NCBI RefSeq assembly: GCF_009827305.1
Contig: NZ_WTYJ01000001.1
Span: 558,001-622,000 of the forward strand
DNA: 64,000 bases
Origin: Croceibacterium xixiisoli
GTDB lineage: Bacteria > Pseudomonadota > Alphaproteobacteria > Sphingomonadales > Sphingomonadaceae
Direction: 5' to 3'
Position numbers and translations under genes: made by a program. The notes below the pieces were generated by a model that ran no database searches, had not been told where the DNA came from, and was given only the letters and a program-made list of their open reading frames with translations. Shown piece by piece: positions 32,872-40,033 of the stretch. How positions within the stretch are numbered: the stretch's first letter is position 1; every line of letters starts with the position of its first letter.

Positions 32872-34031
32872 GCCAGGCTTTCCCCGTTCCATTCGATATC
32901 GGCGGTGGTCATCGTGCTGGTGCTCTGGCCGTGCCGCAATCCGGCCAGGGCGAAGGCGCAACCATCGACCAGCGCGCCCAGCATGGGCCGGCGATCTCCC
33001 GCCCGGCCGATGGCGTCCTGCCCAGTGCGCAGGGCGGCGATCCACGGCTTCAACCGTCCGCGCTGGATGGCATTGGCCAGGCCGAAAGACAGCATCGCCG
33101 GCAGCAGATGCAATTGCCCCGGCTCTGCCAGTGCAGGTTCACTTGCGGTGCCGGCAATCGCGCGCGCCAGATCGCCCTGCCCGGCCAGAAAATGGACCCC
33201 ACTGGTGGCGCGCGGATTGCATTCGATCAGCCAGGCCTGACCGGCGGCGTCGATCATCACGTCGCAGGCCAATTGCCCGCTGATCGCGCCATGCACGGCC
33301 AGCCGGCGGGCAAAGCCCAGCAGCATGGCGTGCTGTGCCGGGCTGAGCGGGGCGAAGGCGATGCTGGCGCCGCCCTTCAGCCGCCAGTCCGAATGATAGG
33401 CGGCAAAGGCAGTCACCTGGCCATCACGCGCCACGGCGTAGAAGCTGGCCTCCATGCCGGTCACCTTGCGCTGGGCGATCCAGGGGAGGCCGGGCAGGAT
33501 GTCGATCTGATGCAGGCGTGCGGGGGCCGGGCCGATCAGGGCCGCCTCTCCGAAACGGCTGAAGCAGGGTTTGAACACCCAGGCGCTGCTGTCGCCTGCA
33601 AAACGGGCAAGATCGGCCTTGTTGGTGATCAGATGGGTTTCGGGAACGGGCAGGCCCAGCTCTGCCAGCAACAGGGCGAAGCCATGCTTGTCGTGCAATT
33701 GCCGCAGCCGGGGCAGGTGTGGCTGGAACAGGCAGGCGTCCAGCCGATCCTGCAGCGCCGGGGCGGCGAGATGAAACGCCTCTTCGCAGGTCGGCAGGAT
33801 CAGGCGCGGCTGCACCTGATCGACCAGATCCAGCACGCGTTGGCGGAAGTGCTGCGGTTCACGGACCGGGCTGGGGTAGCGGTGCAGGCGCTGTACGGCG
33901 CGGGACCAGCGGCTGATCCGCGCCGGGGTGCAATCGGCCATATGCACCTCCCACCCGGCGGCGTGGAAATCGCGCGCCAGATCCAGCGCGCTGGCGGCGC
34001 GGGCACCGGTGATCAGGACGCGATCAGCCAT
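32868..34031 (-). CDS. ATP-grasp ligase-like protein
   Basis: The 387-residue product starts with a Rossmann-like pre-ATP-grasp segment (MADRVLITGARAASALDLARDF). The ATP-grasp core follows, with an ATP-binding lysine in SSAWVFKPCFSRFGEA and the metal-binding end DVMIDAAGQAWLIECNPRATSGVHFL. Such enzymes join a carboxylate, activated as an acylphosphate, to an amine, thiol or alcohol. It overlaps the adenylating-enzyme gene by 8 bases and the Rieske gene by 4, so it clearly belongs to the same operon. No specific substrate is suggested by sequence. Confidence 0.85.
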   Translation of the reverse strand: MADRVLITGARAASALDLARDFHAAGWEVHMADCTPARISRWSRAVQRLHRYPSPVREPQHFRQRVLDLVDQVQPRLILPTCEEAFHLAAPALQDRLDACLFQPHLPRLRQLHDKHGFALLLAELGLPVPETHLITNKADLARFAGDSSAWVFKPCFSRFGEAALIGPAPARLHQIDILPGLPWIAQRKVTGMEASFYAVARDGQVTAFAAYHSDWRLKGGASIAFAPLSPAQHAMLLGFARRLAVHGAISGQLACDVMIDAAGQAWLIECNPRATSGVHFLAGQGDLARAIAGTASEPALAEPGQLHLLPAMLSFGLANAIQRGRLKPWIAALRTGQDAIGRAGDRRPMLGALVDGCAFALAGLRHGQSTSTMTTADIEWNGESLA

Positions 34032-35250
34032 TCCGCCACTCCACTCTGCTGCGCTTGGGGCCGGTGTCCGGTATGAAATCATGGGCTGGCTGAACCGGCA
34101 CGGGCAAGCCCAGTCGCGCGCGCAGCTGCTCAGCCGCGAGATCGGCATGGTCCCGATCATGATCGGCGTGGAAATGCAGGGTCACACCCTCTCTGCCTGC
34201 CACCGCACGCCATCGGGTTTGCGGGCCTACCAGCGCATCCATGGTGTCGATCACCTGTCCCGGTGTGATGACCCGCCCGGGATAGCGCCAGATCTGCTGC
34301 ACCCGGCCCATTGGCGGGGCAATCACCCGCCCGGCGAAGCCACAGGGGCAGGTTTGATCGGCCAGTTCCAGATAATCGTCCCCGCGCACGCGCACGATCG
34401 GTTGGCTGTGCCGCCGCAGATCGGTGATGATCGGGCGGAAACCCGGTGTGCCGTCCACCGGGCTCAGTTCGATATCCAGGCTGTGATCGTTCAGATGCAG
34501 CGCTCCCTGTGGGCAGGCAGCGCCCAGAAACCCTTCGGTCGCCTGGTAGATTGACCGGGGGCGCAGGCGGAAATGCGATTCCACCCAGTCAGCCTCGGCC
34601 CGGCTCATCGGCTCGCTGCCGTAGAAGAGATGGTGCAGGGTGGGCAGCGGCCCCTTTGCTGCATGCGCCATGGCCAGCAGACGGTGCGGTGGGGCGATCA
34701 GGATGGTCGGGCGCCAGGCCTGCAGCGCAACCCATGTCTGATCTGCCGCATGGTCGAGCGGGAAATGGGCGAAGGCGAAGCGCCCGCGCGACACATCGCT
34801 GTAAAGCGCGCTGTTGCTGCGCAGATGCAGCGCCAGCCGCTGGCGTTTCATCAGCGCCGCCAGCGGCAGCAGGCGCGCCAGGCTCTGGCCAATGTAGTCC
34901 GCCCGTTCCGCCGCATCGGCGATGAACAGCCCGCGCTGGCCCGCCGTGCCGCTGGAATACCCGACAGCGATGTCGCTAGGCCGGGGATGATCGGCCATCT
35001 GCCTGATCTGCGCCTCGGTAAGTCCCAGGCTGTTCCACTGCCCGTAATCGCGGCGGATTTCCGCCACATCGACGATCGGCACATCTTCCAGCCGCCCGCC
35101 GGCATGGGCCTGCAGCGCAGGCGTGCGGCGCAGGGCCGGTTGCAGCGCGCGCCATTGCTGCTGGCGATGGCGCTGCAGCCGCGTGGGCGACAGGCGCATG
35201 GCGCGCCGGGTCCGCCACCAGGAGGCGAGGATGCGTTCAGTTCCCATCAC
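34024..35250 (-). CDS. F390-synthetase-like adenylate-forming enzyme (TIGR02304 type)
   Basis: The 408-residue protein resembles the phenylacetate-CoA ligase/coenzyme F390 synthetase branch of adenylate-forming enzymes. The AMP-binding loop is VGYSSGTAGQRG, a second substrate and adenylate motif is YQATEGFLG, and a metal-like cluster TCPCGFAG lies near the hinge. These enzymes activate a carboxylic acid as acyl-AMP. The true methanogen F390 activity is implausible here. It probably activates an acid made by the neighbouring KAS III-like and reductase enzymes. Its start overlaps the MBL gene by 14 bases. Confidence 0.8.
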   Translation of the reverse strand: MMGTERILASWWRTRRAMRLSPTRLQRHRQQQWRALQPALRRTPALQAHAGGRLEDVPIVDVAEIRRDYGQWNSLGLTEAQIRQMADHPRPSDIAVGYSSGTAGQRGLFIADAAERADYIGQSLARLLPLAALMKRQRLALHLRSNSALYSDVSRGRFAFAHFPLDHAADQTWVALQAWRPTILIAPPHRLLAMAHAAKGPLPTLHHLFYGSEPMSRAEADWVESHFRLRPRSIYQATEGFLGAACPQGALHLNDHSLDIELSPVDGTPGFRPIITDLRRHSQPIVRVRGDDYLELADQTCPCGFAGRVIAPPMGRVQQIWRYPGRVITPGQVIDTMDALVGPQTRWRAVAGREGVTLHFHADHDRDHADLAAEQLRARLGLPVPVQPAHDFIPDTGPKRSRVEWRNG

Positions 35251-36094
35251 TGCCGCCCTGTTCGAACCGTGCAGCGGCTTGCGCGCAATGGGATGGCAGG
35301 ATCACCAGATCGCGATTGCGGACATGGGCCTGATGGAGCCGGTCCAGCGTGGTCCGATACATGGGCGTGTCGCCCAGCAACGCCGTGGTCAGGCGCGGGG
35401 GCGGGCGGCGTTGCTCGATTGCCCGGGCAGACCAGACCGCATCGGCGGCAAGCAGCAGATATCGGTCGTCCTGCGTCCGCAGCGCCAGCCCCCAATGCCC
35501 GGGGCAATGGCCGGGCAGTTCCACCGCCAGCAGGCTGCCGTCGCCCAGAATGTCGCGGCCGGAGGTGAAGGGGGTAAACGCATCGGGCAGCAGGATTTCG
35601 GGTGCCTGTTCAAAGAATTGCGCCTGCTCATCGCAGGCTGGCGGCACCAGCCCGGCCAGCAGACCCTGCCGCACCCGGCGGAAACGGCCCGGTCGGCGCA
35701 GATTGTCCAGCCCGGCCCGCGCGCAATAGAGCGGCAGTCCCGCCAGATGCCGCAGCCCGGCGACATGGTCGCCATGGAAATGCGATATGATAACCCCGCT
35801 GATGTCCGCCGGATCCACGCCCTGGGCGGCGATCCATTGCCGCCATTCCAGTTCCGGCCCGATGGAAACCGGCGTCGTCCAGCGATAAAGCCGTTCGGGG
35901 AAGCTGTGCGTTTCGGCGATGAAGGCCGGGTCATATCCGGTGTCGAACAGCAGAATGCCGCGTTCCGGGTGGTGGATCACCCCGACCATGGCGGGGAAAT
36001 CCACCGAACAGCGGCTGCCGCCCCGGATCGTCATCGCTTCGGAATGACGGCATGATCCGCGCGCCAGCCAGCGGAACCCCACGCGCTTCATCAC
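35237..36094 (-). CDS. MBL-fold metallo-hydrolase
   Basis: The 285-residue protein contains the metallo-beta-lactamase metal motif HFHGDH (after SGVIIS). Further ligands are the His in LPGHCPGHWG, the Asp in LLLAADAVW and a C-terminal His in LPSHC. The layout resembles lactonases of the AHL-lactonase type or thioesterase-like members. In this operon it may hydrolyse a thioester or lactone intermediate (inference). It overlaps the epimerase gene by 4 bases and the adenylating-enzyme gene by 14. No signal peptide is seen, so it acts in the cytoplasm. Confidence 0.85.
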   Translation of the reverse strand: MMKRVGFRWLARGSCRHSEAMTIRGGSRCSVDFPAMVGVIHHPERGILLFDTGYDPAFIAETHSFPERLYRWTTPVSIGPELEWRQWIAAQGVDPADISGVIISHFHGDHVAGLRHLAGLPLYCARAGLDNLRRPGRFRRVRQGLLAGLVPPACDEQAQFFEQAPEILLPDAFTPFTSGRDILGDGSLLAVELPGHCPGHWGLALRTQDDRYLLLAADAVWSARAIEQRRPPPRLTTALLGDTPMYRTTLDRLHQAHVRNRDLVILPSHCAQAAARFEQGGSDGN

Positions 36095-37101
36095 AATTCC
36101 CCCATTGCGGCGCGCCGCTGCGCGTCTTCGATCAGCGTCGCCAGCGCATCATGGCGCGGGGCATAGCCGATCAGGCGTCGGGCCGGTTCCGGATCGAATG
36201 TCTGGGAATAACCGAGCGTTGCCAGCGTGTAACGGGTCAGCACGGGCTCGCCTGGCCGGTTCAGCAGGCGCGCGGTGCCTTCCATTCCCGTCGCCATCAC
36301 CCGCGCCAGCCCGCGCGGCAGATGCACCAGCTTCGGGGCGCAGCCCAGCGCCCGTGCCAGGCTTGTGGCGATGTCGCGCACGCTGGCGGGAACCCCGCCG
36401 GAGATATTGATTGCCTCGCCGGCGATCTGCGGCGCGGCGTCTTCTGCCAGCATCACCGCATCTGCCGCATCACGCAGATCGGTCAGCTCGATCAGCGCCC
36501 GCCCGCCACCCGGCAGCGGCATGGCCCGGCGGCGCGCCAATTGCGCCAAGCGCGGCAGGATCACCTCATCCCCTTCGCCCACCAGCGCGCGCGGGCGCAG
36601 GGCGCAGCAGGCGAGATGATCGTCGTTGGCCGCGATCACCAGCCGCTCGGCGGCCAGCTTGGTGCGGGCATAGGCGTTGAGCGGTGGATCTGCCGGGGCG
36701 TCCTGCGGCCCGATCAACAGCCGGTCTTTGAATGTGGCGAAGATCGAGGGGGAGGAGATATAGACGAAGCGCCGGCAATCCGACTGGCGGGCCAGATCGA
36801 TCAGCCGCTGGGTTACCACCACATTGGCGCGTTCGAAGTTTTCCGCCGGGCCCCAGCTGGCCGACAGCGCGGCGGCGTGGATGATGGTGTCGCAGCCGCC
36901 CACCAGCTGGCGCAGGCTGCGATCATCCGCCTCCACCAGATCGAGCGGAATGAAATGCGCGCCGGTGCCAGCAAACCTAGCCCCGCGTTCGGCCGACCGC
37001 CCGGTGGCCCGCACGCGATCCCCCCGCTCCAGCGCGGCGCGGACCAGCGCCTGGCCCAGCCCGCCGGTGGCGCCGGTGATCAGCATCCGGCGTGCCGTCA
37101 T
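36091..37101 (-). CDS. NAD(P)-dependent epimerase/3beta-HSD-like reductase
   Basis: This 336-residue extended short-chain dehydrogenase has the nucleotide motif GATGGLG at residues 10-16 and the catalytic pair Y144 and K148 (NAYARTKLAAE), with a serine in YISSPSIF. It resembles the 3beta-hydroxysteroid dehydrogenase and OleD branch, which reduces beta-ketoacids. Coming straight after a KAS III-like gene, it would suit reduction of the beta-keto product. It overlaps that gene and the MBL gene by four bases each. Confidence 0.85.
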   Translation of the reverse strand: MTARRMLITGATGGLGQALVRAALERGDRVRATGRSAERGARFAGTGAHFIPLDLVEADDRSLRQLVGGCDTIIHAAALSASWGPAENFERANVVVTQRLIDLARQSDCRRFVYISSPSIFATFKDRLLIGPQDAPADPPLNAYARTKLAAERLVIAANDDHLACCALRPRALVGEGDEVILPRLAQLARRRAMPLPGGGRALIELTDLRDAADAVMLAEDAAPQIAGEAINISGGVPASVRDIATSLARALGCAPKLVHLPRGLARVMATGMEGTARLLNRPGEPVLTRYTLATLGYSQTFDPEPARRLIGYAPRHDALATLIEDAQRRAAMGEL

Positions 37102-38096
37102 GTCCGCAGCACCATGGCGCCGGCGCTGATCCCGGCCGCCGTGCCGAGCAGCAGCACATTCATGCCCGGCACGATCCGGCCGCTGTCCAGCGCATGGGCA
37201 AGGGCCGTGGGGATGGAGGCGGCGATCTGGTTGCCGTGATCGGCGAAGATATCGATCACCCGGTCCATCCGTGGCGCGAACAGCCGGCGGACATGTTCGA
37301 CCCCGGGGGCGCTGGCCTGATGGCAGATCACCACGTCGAGATCATCCCTGGTCAGTTGCGCCTGTTCCAGCGCGGCGGCGATGGTGGCGGGCAGGCAGCG
37401 GGCGGCCGCCTTGAAGATACCGAAGGCATCCATTTCAAAACGCGATCCGGCCAGCAGTGCGTCATAGCCGTCTTCCACCCGCAGCCGGGTGCCGCCCGCG
37501 CGCAGCTGCGCCAGGGCGTGGCCGGCGCCATGGGTGGCGAAATGCAGCCCACGCACCCCTCGCCCGCTGCTCGGGGCCGCCTCCAGCGCGACGGCCGCCG
37601 CGCCATCGCCGAAGATCGACCGGGTCTTGGGATTGGCAGGGTCGAGCCCGGCGGAGGCGATATCGGCGGAAAAGACCAGCACCCGCCGCCAGCGGCCCAA
37701 TGCGATCCCCATCGCCGCCATGTCCAGCGCGACCAGGAAGGACAGGCAGGTCTGGTTGACGTCGAAAGCGGCAATGCCCGATTTTCCGAGCCCGAGCCGG
37801 TGCTGCACCAGCGCGGCGGTGGAGGGGATGGGCTGTTCCATCACTCCGCACCCGCCGATGATCACATCGATCGCATGCGGATCCCAGCCCGCCGCCGCAA
37901 TCGCGTCAGCCGCCGCAGTGGCAGCCATCATCGAACTGGTTTCGTCCGCTGCGGCAATCCGGCGGGTGGCGATGCCGAATTCGGCCTGCGTCCATCCGCT
38001 TGCCTGCCCATGCCGCGCGTCGAGCTCTGTCGAAGTCAGCACCTGTCGCGGGCGATAGGTGCCCCAGCCAGCCAGTGTGAATTCCATCGCAACCAT
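37098..38096 (-). CDS. KAS III-like (beta-ketoacyl-ACP synthase III/OleA-like) condensing enzyme
   Basis: The 332-residue thiolase-fold protein has a complete catalytic triad: C117 (NQTCLSF), H259 (VICHQAS) and N289 (DHGNQIAAS). KAS III enzymes condense an acyl-CoA with malonyl-ACP; OleA-type relatives join two acyl-CoAs head to head. Its place as first gene of a biosynthetic operon, away from fatty-acid synthesis genes, argues for a specialised role. The ATG at 38096 is used because AAGGTGG lies 6 bases upstream. The promoter region (38097-38176) is AT-rich and has a 22-bp-spaced direct repeat. Confidence 0.88.
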   Translation of the reverse strand: MVAMEFTLAGWGTYRPRQVLTSTELDARHGQASGWTQAEFGIATRRIAAADETSSMMAATAAADAIAAAGWDPHAIDVIIGGCGVMEQPIPSTAALVQHRLGLGKSGIAAFDVNQTCLSFLVALDMAAMGIALGRWRRVLVFSADIASAGLDPANPKTRSIFGDGAAAVALEAAPSSGRGVRGLHFATHGAGHALAQLRAGGTRLRVEDGYDALLAGSRFEMDAFGIFKAAARCLPATIAAALEQAQLTRDDLDVVICHQASAPGVEHVRRLFAPRMDRVIDIFADHGNQIAASIPTALAHALDSGRIVPGMNVLLLGTAAGISAGAMVLRT

Positions 38097-38135
38097 CGCT
38101 TTCCACCTTTGCACAGGCTTTGGATGGCACGAAAT

Positions 38136-38174
38136 TATACAATGATCAATTTAAAAATATACATCGTTCAATTT
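38136..38174. promoter_or_regulatory. Two 17-bp direct repeats upstream of the KAS III operon
   Basis: TATACAATGATCAATTT (38136-38152) and TATACATCGTTCAATTT (38158-38174) match at 14 of 17 positions and start 22 bp apart, about two helical turns, so both face the same side of the DNA. The region is strikingly AT-rich against the GC-rich surroundings. It probably contains the operon promoter and an operator; the regulator is not in the operon. Confidence 0.55.
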
Positions 38175-38176
38175 GT

Positions 38177-39787
38177 TTATGGTGGCGCACCTTGCATCAG
38201 CAGCACGCCAAATCCCGGCAACACATCGCCATCGCCGGGGTTGACCGCCAGCAATCGCCGCCCCTTCGTGAAACCGGCCGGAAGCGCCACATCGTCGGGG
38301 CCGAGGTTGAAGGCGCAGCGGATGGCCTGCGCCCCTTCGCTCCGTTCGAAGGCCAGCATCTGCCCATGGGTGTGCAGCATGCCGAAGGTGCCGGTGCGCA
38401 GCGCCGCGTGGCTGCGGCGGAAGCGGAGCATTCGGCGGGTGAAGGAAAGGAGCGATGCCTCATCGCCATCCTGCACAGCGACGGCGCGGGCGCGGTTGGC
38501 TGCGCTCAGCGGCAGCCACGGCGTGGCTTCGGTAAATCCGCCATGGGCTGTGTCGGTCCAGGGCATCGGGGTGCGCACCCCGTCGCGGGACAGGGTCAGC
38601 GGCCAATTGGCGATCGCTTCGGGATCCTGCAGCAGTTCGAAGGGGATTTCGTCCTGCTCCAGCCCGAGCTCTTCGCCTTCGAACAGGATCGGATTGCCGC
38701 GCAGGCACAGCAGCAGCGCCATCTTCACGCGGGCAAAGGCGTCGCGATGCTCCGGCGCGCACCAGCGTGAGACGGCGCGGGGGGCGTCGTGGTTCTCGAA
38801 CGCCCAGCTGGGCCAGCCTTCGCCCTTGTCGCCGGGCCATTGCGCCATGGTTTCCGCGATCAGCCGGGGGGTGAGTTCGGGGCTGTAGAGAAAATCGAAG
38901 CCATAGGCGCTGTTCAGGCGGTCATTGCCGTGCGTGTAGGCCCTCATTTCGGCCTGGGCGTTGTCCCCGCCGATTTCCGCCATGGTGAAAATGGCGCCGT
39001 AGCTGTCGCACAGCGCGCGCACGCGTTCGGCGAACAGCGGCATGCCGGGCTGCGACTGGCTGTGCAGCTTGATCTGATAATCGAACGGGCGCGAACGCAG
39101 CCGGCCGGTGTCGGGCGCGGGCGGATTGTTGCGCAATTGTGGATCATGCATCGCATGGTTCAGCGCATCCAGCCGGAAACCATCGACGCCGTGATCCAGC
39201 CAGAACCGCGCCGCCGCCAGCAGCGCGTCCTGCACCGCCGGAGTGTGGAGATTGAGTTGAGGCTGTTCCTTGAGGAAGCTGTGCATGTAATATTGCCGCC
39301 GGCGCCCGTCCCAGGTCCAGGCCGGGCCGCCGAACACCGATTGCCAGTTGTTGGGCGGGGTGCCGTCGTCCTTCGGATCGGCCCAGACATACCAGTCTGC
39401 CCGTTCATTGCTGCGATCTGCCCGGCTCTGGGCAAACCAGCCGTGCTGGTCGGAGGTATGGGCATAGACCTGATCGATCAGCACCTTCAGCCCCAGCGCA
39501 TGGGCGCGGGCCACCAGCGCATCGAAATCCGCCAGCGTGCCGAACATCGGATCGACCCCGCAATAATCGGCCACGTCATAGCCGAAATCGCGCATGGGGG
39601 AGGGGAAGAAGGGGCAGATCCACACCGCATCGATCCCCAGATCGGCCACATGATCCAGCCGTGCGGTGATCCCCGGCAGATCGCCGATTCCGTCGCCATT
39701 GCTGTCCTGGAAACTGCGCGGATAGATTTCGTAAATGGTCGCGCCGCGCCACCAGGGCGCACCGGAAGAAGCCTCGGTACTGCTCAT
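38177..39787 (-). CDS. GH13 alpha-glucosidase (oligo-1,6-glucosidase/maltase type)
   Basis: This 536-residue glycoside hydrolase family 13 enzyme acts on short alpha-glucans. The catalytic Asp is in GFRLDALNH, the acid-base Glu in FTMAEIGGD, and the transition-state Asp in FENHDAPR. The N-terminal YEIYPRSFQDSNGDGIGDLPGI is typical of cytoplasmic alpha-glucosidases, and no signal peptide is seen. The ATG at 39787 is used; the frame stays open for another 650 codons antisense to glgP but that part is not coding. It diverges from the glgPBCAX operon across 246 bp and probably works on glycogen-derived oligosaccharides. Confidence 0.92.
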   Translation of the reverse strand: MSSTEASSGAPWWRGATIYEIYPRSFQDSNGDGIGDLPGITARLDHVADLGIDAVWICPFFPSPMRDFGYDVADYCGVDPMFGTLADFDALVARAHALGLKVLIDQVYAHTSDQHGWFAQSRADRSNERADWYVWADPKDDGTPPNNWQSVFGGPAWTWDGRRRQYYMHSFLKEQPQLNLHTPAVQDALLAAARFWLDHGVDGFRLDALNHAMHDPQLRNNPPAPDTGRLRSRPFDYQIKLHSQSQPGMPLFAERVRALCDSYGAIFTMAEIGGDNAQAEMRAYTHGNDRLNSAYGFDFLYSPELTPRLIAETMAQWPGDKGEGWPSWAFENHDAPRAVSRWCAPEHRDAFARVKMALLLCLRGNPILFEGEELGLEQDEIPFELLQDPEAIANWPLTLSRDGVRTPMPWTDTAHGGFTEATPWLPLSAANRARAVAVQDGDEASLLSFTRRMLRFRRSHAALRTGTFGMLHTHGQMLAFERSEGAQAIRCAFNLGPDDVALPAGFTKGRRLLAVNPGDGDVLPGFGVLLMQGAPP

Positions 39788-40033
39788 CGATCGGGTGCTC
39801 CCTGTTGCCGCCGGACGATAGCATGATTTTACAGACAGAGGAGCAAAAGCCGCCGGTATTGCGCTTGCGTTTCCGCCGACCTGCCTTAGTCTTGGTGGCA
39901 GCGCAGCAGACCGGTCGATGCTGCGCTGACGCCTGATTTTCGGCGGAAGAACAACGGCCGGGACGCGTAGGAGAGGACAGGCAAACGGGTGCGTTTCGCT
40001 CTGGCGCGCCCCCTTCCAGGAGAACGGCCCCTC

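Noticed and set aside
32559-34076. 505-codon plus-strand frame opposite the ATP-grasp gene
   Set aside because: Low-complexity shadow frame; the minus strand carries an operon with intact catalytic motifs.
34024-35250. True coenzyme F390 synthetase
   Set aside because: Coenzyme F390 synthesis belongs to methanogens; only the fold is shared, and the operon suggests acyl activation.
31855-38096. Classical OleABCD olefin cluster
   Set aside because: No alpha/beta-hydrolase OleB and no OleC-type beta-lactone synthetase; ATP-grasp and Rieske genes are not part of that pathway.
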